In this document: positions 1-5,000 of the stretch, in pieces | How positions within the stretch are numbered: position 1 is the stretch's first letter | Layout of the letters: every line of letters starts with the position of its first letter | Assembly: GCA_030668565.1 (NCBI GenBank) | Contig: DAOVFD010000064.1 | Location: 1-5,920, forward strand | Reading direction: 5' to 3' | DNA length: 5,920 nt | Origin: Microcaldota archaeon | GTDB taxonomy: Archaea > Micrarchaeota > Micrarchaeia > Anstonellales > Bilamarchaeaceae | The notes under the pieces: generated by a model | The model's input: only the letters and a program-made list of their open reading frames with translations | Database searches by the model: none | What the model was told of the DNA's origin: nothing | Program-made: the position numbers and the translations under genes

Positions 1-122
1 TTTCCCTTCAGGGTTTTCTTTTTCCCGGCAGGCGGTTTCCCCATAATCAGTTTTTTGGCTTTCTTACCCACCCCTTTTTTGATTTTCTTTGATTTTTTCG
101 TCTTAGCCTTCCTCTTAATCAA
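1..122 (-). CDS. Lysine-rich basic protein, N-terminal part only (runs off the left edge)
   Basis: A leftward reading frame enters the window edge after 40 codons. It begins MIKRKAKTKKSKKIKKGVGK and stays extremely basic (LIMGKPPAGKKKTLKG at the end visible here). I chose the TTG at 122-120 because a near-perfect archaeal Shine-Dalgarno sequence (AAGGTGATC, 133-125) lies just upstream and a TATA-like box sits at a fitting distance. The frame has no ATG or GTG between the upstream stop and this TTG; the first in-frame ATG is residue 27. Such a basic tail is seen in nucleic-acid-binding proteins such as some ribosomal or chromatin proteins, so RNA or DNA contact is a fair guess. No domain is visible and the family is unknown. 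The alternative is that translation begins at the ATG of residue 27, but the binding site argues against that. Confidence 0.55.
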   Translation of the reverse strand, partial: MIKRKAKTKKSKKIKKGVGKKAKKLIMGKPPAGKKKTLKG

Positions 123-124
123 AT

Positions 125-133
125 GATCACCTT
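125..133 (-). promoter_or_regulatory. Strong Shine-Dalgarno site for the leftward lysine-rich gene
   Basis: On the minus strand this reads AAGGTGATC, eight or nine bases complementary to the conserved archaeal 16S rRNA 3' end. It lies two bases before the TTG (five bases counted from GGTG). It decides the start codon of the partial gene at the left edge, where no ATG is available. Confidence 0.6.
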
Positions 134-155
134 CTTGAGCATCCTTTTCTCAGGG

Positions 156-162
156 TTTATAT
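156..162 (-). promoter_or_regulatory. TATA-like box for the leftward lysine-rich gene
   Basis: The minus strand reads GATATAAACC here. With the usual archaeal spacing of about 25 bases, transcription would begin near 133-136. The leader would then be only about a dozen bases, just enough to hold the Shine-Dalgarno site. Assignment rests on motif and spacing only. Confidence 0.5.
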
Positions 163-175
163 CTGGGGCATCCCT

Positions 176-185
176 AATATTTAAA
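176..185 (+). promoter_or_regulatory. TATA-like box for the radical SAM gene; probable leaderless transcript
   Basis: AATATTTAAA is centred about 28 bases before the ATG at 209, which puts the predicted transcription start on or next to that ATG. No Shine-Dalgarno-like sequence lies between 186 and 208, so a leaderless mRNA is likely. This spacing also favours the ATG at 209 over the in-frame ATG at 215. Confidence 0.5.
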
Positions 186-208
186 CCTTTTGGATTTAAT
201 CATATTTT

Positions 209-1189
209 ATGACAATGGAACACTATCATGCTGTAAGAAAAGGCGAAGCACTTCCCGTCTTCATGAGGAGCAGGAGTGTAGATGCGGATTTTTCTCCGGA
301 AGACGATACTGAAAAACTGTTTTCCCTTCACGACTCCCTTCTCAGCGAAGCCAAGGGCATGACAGATTACTCCCCGAAAGAGAAGAGCCTGCTTGATCTT
401 AAAATCCATCTTACAAGAGAGACCCTGAAAAAATGCAACTTATGCGAACGGAAATGCCTTGTCAATCGCGAAGAAAAGCGCGGCTTCTGCGGAGTTGGTA
501 TAAATTCACATATAGCAAGTATGTTCCCGCACGTCGGAGAAGAAGAAATGCTCGTTCCCTCAGGAACAATATTTTATACCGGCTGCACATTAAGGTGCGT
601 CTTCTGCCAGAACTGGGATATCTCACAGTTTCCGGAAAGCGGGCGGGAAATACCTCCTGAAGATGTTGCGAAATGGCTTGAAACAGAAAATGTGATAAAT
701 GCAAATTTCGTTGGGGGTGAACCAACACCAAATCTGTATCATGTCCTCCAGGTTATGAAAAATCTGGAGAAACCCCTGCCCATGATATGGAATTCAAACA
801 TGTACATGAGCGAAAAATGCATGAAGCTTCTCAACGGAGCAATCGATTTGTATCTCTCTGATTTCAAATACGGAAATGATGATTGTGCAATGAAATATTC
901 TTCAGCACCCAACTACGTGAAAATAGTAAAAAGAAATCATCTGATTGCTGAAAAACATGCGGATTTGCTTGTACGGCATCTCGTTATGCCGAATCATGTT
1001 GAATGCTGCACGTATAAGGTTCTTGAAATGCTGAAGGGAATGAAAGCTCTTGTTAATGTAATGAGCCAGTATAGACCTGATTACAAGGCATGTGAATTTC
1101 CTGAAATAAACAGGCGCCTGAAACCTGAAGAATATGAAAAAGCAGTGAATAAAGCAAAAGAATTAGGTCTTGAAATATTGACGCAGTGA
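209..1189 (+). CDS. pflX: Radical SAM protein, PflX type (COG1313; relative of pyruvate formate-lyase activating enzymes)
   Basis: A 326-residue protein, a usual length for this family. The radical SAM motif is GCTLRCVFCQNW with cysteines C126, C130 and C133, which would hold the [4Fe-4S] cluster that cleaves S-adenosylmethionine. An N-terminal cysteine group (C76, C79, C83, C94, in CNLCERKCLVNR and RGFCGVG) matches the extra Cys cluster typical of this family and could bind a second metal site. GGEPTP (169-174) is the family form of the SAM-contacting GGE motif. DLYLSDFKYGND (213-224), SSAPNYVKIVKRN (231-243), LVRHLVMPNHVECCT (254-268) and MSQYRPDYKACEFPEINRRL (285-304) follow the conserved order of PflX proteins. 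The protein is presumably cytosolic. The substrate of the family is not established, and no glycyl-radical enzyme partner is visible in the window. The gene probably has its own promoter and a leaderless mRNA. It ends two bases from the stop of the convergent lipoprotein gene. The family call is secure; the gene symbol follows the family name only. Confidence 0.92.
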   Translation: MTMEHYHAVRKGEALPVFMRSRSVDADFSPEDDTEKLFSLHDSLLSEAKGMTDYSPKEKSLLDLKIHLTRETLKKCNLCERKCLVNREEKRGFCGVGINSHIASMFPHVGEEEMLVPSGTIFYTGCTLRCVFCQNWDISQFPESGREIPPEDVAKWLETENVINANFVGGEPTPNLYHVLQVMKNLEKPLPMIWNSNMYMSEKCMKLLNGAIDLYLSDFKYGNDDCAMKYSSAPNYVKIVKRNHLIAEKHADLLVRHLVMPNHVECCTYKVLEMLKGMKALVNVMSQYRPDYKACEFPEINRRLKPEEYEKAVNKAKELGLEILTQ

Positions 1190-1191
1190 AT

Positions 1192-1671
1192 CTAGCCGTA
1201 TATGAATACCTTGGCCCATGCCTCTCCAGTATAACCTGCTGCAACTTCAGAAATAAAAATTCTGTATCTGTGCCCGTCAGGGGAAGTCCAGTAATAATCA
1301 ACACGGGGGCAGACGACATCTTTCTTAAGTGAATCTCCATCCGCATATGCGATGTTGATTGCTGCACAGGATTTATCCCCGTACCAAACTACATCTTCAA
1401 TAATCAGAACATATCTCCCTTCACCAAACAAAATCCCGCTTATTTCCTCTTCTTCACTCTCGTTTATCGTCTCGTTTACATATGTTTCGTTAACAGTCTC
1501 ATTTACTTCTTCAGTTTCATTAATCTCCTCCGTTACATTCTCTTCCGGTATTTCATATTCTTCTGTAATATTCTTGGTAATATCCGTAACGTTTCTTTCA
1601 ATATCCGCCTCATCGGGAGTGACACATCCGAAAAAAACCAGAAACAAAAGTCCAAAAACCACAAGTCGCAT
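1192..1671 (-). CDS. Small exported lipoprotein with a glycosylation-rich acidic linker and a C-terminal beta-rich domain
   Basis: A 159-residue protein with three parts. Residues 1-16 are a short signal peptide ending in the lipobox FFGC, so C16 would be lipidated and the protein tethered outside the membrane. Residues 21-76 form an acidic Glu/Thr/Asn-rich linker holding eight N-x-S/T sequons (Asn 27, 34, 45, 51, 57, 61, 66 and 70), a likely site of dense N-glycosylation. Residues 77-159 look like one compact beta-strand domain with two cysteines (C102, C121) that could form a disulfide. Its end, ISEVAAGYTGEAWAKVFIYG, resembles small beta domains seen at the ends of archaeal surface proteins; that comparison is from memory. 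The start ATG is the only good one and comes directly before the hydrophobic stretch. The gene has its own TATA-like box and converges on the radical SAM gene. The exact function is unknown; a surface-exposed binding or cell-envelope protein is the best guess. Confidence 0.85.
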   Translation of the reverse strand: MRLVVFGLLFLVFFGCVTPDEADIERNVTDITKNITEEYEIPEENVTEEINETEEVNETVNETYVNETINESEEEEISGILFGEGRYVLIIEDVVWYGDKSCAAINIAYADGDSLKKDVVCPRVDYYWTSPDGHRYRIFISEVAAGYTGEAWAKVFIYG

Positions 1672-1690
1672 AAATCAGCCTTGACATTAA

Positions 1691-1700
1691 AATTATTAAA
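1691..1700 (-). promoter_or_regulatory. TATA-like box for the lipoprotein gene
   Basis: The minus strand reads TTTAATAATT, centred about 25 bases before the ATG at 1671. This predicts a transcript that starts on or within a few bases of the start codon. I see no clear Shine-Dalgarno sequence before this ATG, which agrees with a leaderless or near-leaderless mRNA. The region is generally AT-rich, so the precise box is uncertain. Confidence 0.4.
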
Positions 1701-1701
1701 G

Positions 1702-1716
1702 AGTATTAGTATATTA
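1702..1716 (+). promoter_or_regulatory. AT-rich promoter (TATA-like) for the tRNA-Leu gene
   Basis: The stretch AGTATTAGTATATTA contains two possible TATA-like boxes. They are 49 bases too far from the tRNA 5' end at 1779 for a leaderless tRNA. They are correctly placed for transcription beginning about 1730-1738, at the upstream copy of the tRNA 5' sequence. This implies a leader of about 40-50 bases that must be removed. Confidence 0.4.
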
Positions 1717-1720
1717 TTAT

Positions 1721-1786
1721 CTCACTTCAGCAGGGGTTGGGGTGAACTATTCGTTCACTGCCCCAGCTCACTTCGTTCGCAGGGGT
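1721..1786 (+). repeat. Direct repeat duplicating the tRNA 5' end and its flank
   Basis: Copy one (1721-1737) reads CTCACTTC-A-GCAGGGGT. Copy two (1767-1786) reads CTCACTTC-GTTC-GCAGGGGT. Both copies include GCAGGGG, the exact 5' acceptor strand of the tRNA, followed by T8. The copies are 46 to 49 bases apart and flank a hairpin. The second copy is the one that continues into a proper D-arm, so it is the real tRNA start unless the intervening 49 bases are themselves spliced. Confidence 0.7.
1739..1763 (+). other. Hairpin in the tRNA leader
   Basis: GTGAAC (1742-1747) pairs with GTTCAC (1753-1758) around a TATTC loop. GGG (1739-1741) pairs with CCC (1761-1763) after a two-base TG bulge, giving nine pairs in all. 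It lies between the two repeat copies, directly in front of the tRNA. If transcription starts near 1737 the hairpin would form at the very 5' end of the precursor. It may influence 5' processing, or it may be debris of the insertion that made the repeat. Confidence 0.5.
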
Positions 1787-1904
1787 GCCGGAGACGCGGG
1801 ACAGCGCCGACATATGGCGATGGAACGCGCCGCAGTGGTCAAACGGGCACGGTTCAGGGCCGTGTGGCTTAGTGCCTACGGGAGTTCGAACCTCCTCCCC
1901 TGCA
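1779..1904 (+). tRNA. tRNA-Leu(CAG), interrupted by a 42-base D-loop intron
   Basis: The acceptor stem GCAGGGG (1779-1785) pairs perfectly over seven bases with CCCCTGC (1897-1903), with discriminator A at 1904; CCA is not encoded. The D-stem is CCG (1788-1790) with CGG (1844-1846), and G13-A22 as usual in long-arm tRNAs. The anticodon stem CACGG (1848-1852) pairs with CCGTG (1860-1864) around the loop TTCAGGG, so the anticodon is CAG (1855-1857), reading Leu codon CUG. The variable arm (1865-1879) is long, with a GGC/GCC stem, as expected for class II tRNA. The T-arm is GGGAG-TTCGAAC-CTCCT (1880-1896). Removing 1794-1835 leaves an ordinary 84-base tRNA with D-loop AGTGGTCAAA. Without that removal the D-loop is far too long. 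A T-run follows the gene. Type and anticodon are secure. Confidence 0.93.
1794..1835 (+). other. Non-canonical tRNA intron in the D-loop
   Basis: The 42-base insertion lies between tRNA positions 15 and 16. CGG (1789-1791) pairs with CCG (1830-1832), and CGCG (1795-1798) pairs with CGCG (1826-1829). The second strand is continuous, so AGA (1792-1794) forms a three-base bulge. On the other side AGT (1834-1836) is the matching second bulge, after a C-C mismatch (1788/1833). Cutting each bulge after its second base (AG^A and AG^T) gives exactly the normal tRNA. An outer helix is missing, so this is the relaxed bulge-helix-bulge form cut by archaeal splicing endonuclease. An apical hairpin, CGCC (1805-1808) with GGCG (1816-1819), closes the intron. 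The ends could shift by one or two bases because AG occurs at both borders. Confidence 0.75.
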
Positions 1905-1909
1905 TGAAA

Positions 1910-1914
1910 TTTTT
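1910..1914 (+). terminator. T-run terminator after tRNA-Leu
   Basis: TTTTT begins six bases after the discriminator base and is followed by a pyrimidine-rich stretch (to about 1929). Archaeal RNA polymerase terminates at such T-runs without needing a hairpin. A second TTTTT lies at 1970-1974 and a third at 1988-1992; these could act as backups. Confidence 0.5.
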
Positions 1915-1919
1915 CCTTC

Positions 1920-1959
1920 TGCCTCTCTTATGTTAAAATCATTAAAATTTCCTGAGGCA
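1920..1959. repeat. Weak stem-loop between the tRNA and the giant gene
   Basis: TGCCTC (1920-1925) and GAGGCA (1954-1959) are perfect inverted copies separated by 28 AT-rich bases. On the plus strand the second arm is followed by A bases; on the minus strand TGCCTC is followed by a long AT-rich loop. Six pairs with so long a loop is weak and may be chance. The rest of the gap (1905-2008) shows no gene. Confidence 0.25.
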
Positions 1960-2008
1960 AAAAACTGACTTTTTATCTACTACCACGTTTTTAGTGCTTA
2001 AACGACAG

Positions 2009-2018
2009 CTTTATAAAG
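2009..2018 (+). promoter_or_regulatory. TATA box for the giant exported protein gene
   Basis: CTTTATAAAG is the best TATA box in the window. The usual spacing places transcription start near 2037-2041, giving a short leader of about 12-16 bases that just holds the ribosome binding site. Confidence 0.65.
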
Positions 2019-2042
2019 GATTGCCGTCATAAATATATGTTA

Positions 2043-2047
2043 GTGAT
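2043..2047 (+). promoter_or_regulatory. Ribosome binding site that fixes the start of the giant gene
   Basis: GTGAT, part of the archaeal GGTGAT motif, lies five bases before the ATG at 2053. The frame has a stop at 2044-2046, so this ATG is the first possible start. The ATG at 2046 is in another frame and closes after 12 codons. Confidence 0.5.
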
Positions 2048-2052
2048 GGGGT

Positions 2053-5000
2053 ATGAGAGGGAAAAAATCCAGAAAGAATGCTAAAGGAGAGTCTAACAGA
2101 CTTAATGCAAATTCGGAAAGTTTTAATACTTCTACTTCTAAGAGAAGGTTGGTTACGTGGGCAACTCATCTCACGTTAGTACTTGGTGGTGGTTCTATGA
2201 CGTTTTTACCTTTGATGAAACCAAAAGTTGCTGCTGCGCAGTTTGAAACGGCAAAGAATAAGGTCGGAAATGATATTGTCGATTTGAAGGAAATATTTAA
2301 AACCCAGAAAGGGATTGCTGAACAGCGGGTACCTGCATTCCATGAAACGGTGCAGAAACTTATCAAGGATATTGAGGCCTACAACAAAAACGCGTCCGAG
2401 AAAATAAAAATAAAGGGAAAGAATGACAAGGCAAAAATCATATCACTCAATGAATCTCTCGGTGTGAAAGTAAAAGGAAAGACACCCAATTATGTTACTT
2501 ATGAGACAATTGACAAACTGGAAACTGAAATGCTTTATATAAATACAGCGACTACCTTCGGCTCTGATATGGACGATGTAGGCAAGCATGCCGGAAGTCT
2601 GATTGCGGAAGTGAAAAAAGAACCGCCGAAAGGTGCAGCAAAAGAGATAATAACCGAGGAACCGTATGAAGAAATCGAAGCTCCTAAAAAGGAAGTCAAA
2701 GAGATTGTGCTCACCGATGCACAAAAGGCTGCACACTACAAGAATGTTTTTGATAAAATAACCGACAAAAAGATTTTTGAAAAACCGCTGAAAATCGGTA
2801 AAAAGATAAAGGGACTTCCGGAAGAACTGTCTAAGGAAGACATCAAGCTATTCAAGAGCGGTTATAAAAAACTGAAAAAGGCCGAGACTCTTTCCGCAGA
2901 AGAGGAAAAAGTGCTTTTCAAGGTAGCCATGATGAAAATGGAGGAAGCAAGCGGGATGCTTGGCGGTATCTACAAAAAACAGTACGATGAAATGCTCGTA
3001 ACGGCTGGTGGCACCCGCAGTATCGCTGACCTTTCGGCTGCATCGGATTTATTCGGCGAGGAATATGCCAACGTAATCCGGCACACCGCGAAATGGATAG
3101 GCAAGCAGGTTAAAAAGATAAATAAATATCGCAGCAAAAAAGAACAGCTTAAGGTTCCGAAGGAGTACACCCTCAAAACCATGGTTGGTGTGTTGGGTGC
3201 ACTGCACTGGCTGTGTAAAAAGGAAAACGAAACATTATCCATGATAGCGACCGCAAATGTAGGAAACGCAGCGCTGACTCCGGCCGCTGAACAGATTGTT
3301 TCACAGATAGCTGAAATACGTGTATGGCGTGCAAGGATATTGAACAATTCAGCGACTGCAGAGAGCATAAGCCCAGGAGAGTACATAGAAAGGCTGGAGA
3401 AGAAGAAAAAAGGCACGCTTTTCACCGTAGATATGGTGCAGGCGTCAGGCGCCCTTAAACAGGCCATCGAAGTGTTAAGTAATATTTCCCCGGATGAGTG
3501 GACTCTTGAAGTGGCAAGGGAATTCCTACTCCAGATAAAGAACACGCAGAATCCGTACTCAAAAGACCCGAAGAAGATATATGCTGCCGCAAATTATCTT
3601 TTTGCTCTTGCAGAGTACAAGCTCTGGAATCAGATAGCTGCGGAAACAGGAAAGGACGTGGCAGCCCAGGAAAAGGCCGCAAAATATGTCGAATTGAGCG
3701 AAAAAGTTTATGCCAAGAGTTTCAGCACGTATGCACCGATACAAACCACCCCGATGCTTGCAAGCAAGATGGTTGAGGAGGCAATAATAACGCTCTCACC
3801 GACTCTTCTGCCGTATTACGAACTTGACGTGCTTGCAAATGGAATGGGTGAACACTCCGAACTCTGGGAAACCGGAATAAAGGGAACGATAGGCGCATAC
3901 AAATCCGGAGCGGAGAGTTTTGTTTCACTCTTCCAGAAGCCGGAATACATGTCAGGCGAGGTCGGCGGAAGCAACGTTCATCCAGCCCTTAACAGGGTCG
4001 AACTTGAGGTGCCTGGCTTCGGAACGAAACTGACAGACCCGGAGGTTTATCCGTCAAATTACGGTTCCACGGTTGGAATCATGGAAGCCCAGCGGTCCAT
4101 TATGTCTCCCGAGGATTGGGAGGTGGCCAACAGCATCATAACCAAAGCCGCAGAAACCTATGGAAAGAAATATGTGGACGTTATAAAACCATCGTTAACT
4201 GCAAAGGGCCTGGTTGAGAACACAAAGGAAAAGGAACTTAGTGCTCTTCTTGCACCTTACGGCATTGGCCTTGCGCCGATTGAGGGATATGAAAATGCCG
4301 CGGTGGTCGTAACAACAACAATGCTCGAAATGTTCAATGAAAAAAACAATGCTACAACAACTAATGGAAAAGTCGCTGCAAAAGAAGGCGAGACGCTCAA
4401 TTCAGTCAGACTGGCAAGCATGTATTACTCTGCAGTGGCCCTTATGGACAGCGAGGAGAAATTCAAAAAGCTCGATTCGCGCGATGCCGCCGCGAAGGCC
4501 GAAGAAATGCATAACTTCTTATCCGGTCTTCCTCCTGAATTGCAGAAAAAAGAAGAGATAAAATCGATAACGAAAGAATTTAAGGATGTTGTAACAAAAG
4601 GCGATTTTGCACTTGCGCTGAATAAACTCAGAGAAATACCAGAACTCGGTCTTTCCTACGTTTATCAGTTCAGCACTCCAGAATCCGAAGAAAGATTCTA
4701 TTGGGCAAAGGAGATTGAAAGCTCAGTTAATGAACTGAAAGGGAAAGTCAGGGAATCCCAGCTTATAGCCCTTCTCGACATCACGATAGAGGACGTGAAA
4801 GCGCTTAAGCCGGTGCTCGATAAAAGCAAGATGGTTCCGTTTGTGCCGCCTGAACTTGAAGAAATCAAGGTCATGCCACTATCCGAACCTATGCCTATGG
4901 GAATTATAGAAGAACTTGGTACACTCCAAAGCTTCTCAGAACTTCCGATAATAAAAGGTAGTGGAGATAAATGGTTTATTAGCCCGGAGGGCCTTGAGTT

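Noticed and set aside
119..142. A seven-codon upstream frame (MLKKVII) on the minus strand overlapping the TTG start
   Set aside because: The predicted transcription start near 133 would exclude its ATG, and it lacks a binding site. Its sequence is simply the Shine-Dalgarno region.
1352..1684. A 110-codon plus-strand open frame rich in Ser, Thr, Val and Ile
   Set aside because: It is the complement of the acidic Asn-Glu-Thr linker of the lipoprotein gene. The minus-strand frame has a signal peptide and lipobox, so it is the real gene.
1730..1736. The upstream GCAGGGG as the start of a second, separate tRNA
   Set aside because: It is followed by TTGGGGTGAAC and a hairpin, not by a D-arm, and no anticodon arm lies between it and 1779. 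It is a duplicate fragment.
1681..1936. Two short plus-strand open frames across the tRNA locus
   Set aside because: They overlap the tRNA and its leader and encode low-plausibility peptides. The tRNA structure explains the sequence.
2970..3545. A 191-codon open frame on the minus strand
   Set aside because: It lies wholly inside the giant plus-strand gene, is rich in Ser/Phe/Cys as expected for the complement of a Lys/Glu-rich gene, and has no promoter or binding site of its own.
4337..4561. A 74-codon plus-strand open frame in another frame of the giant gene
   Set aside because: The main frame continues without interruption through this region, so there is no sign of a frameshift or a nested gene.
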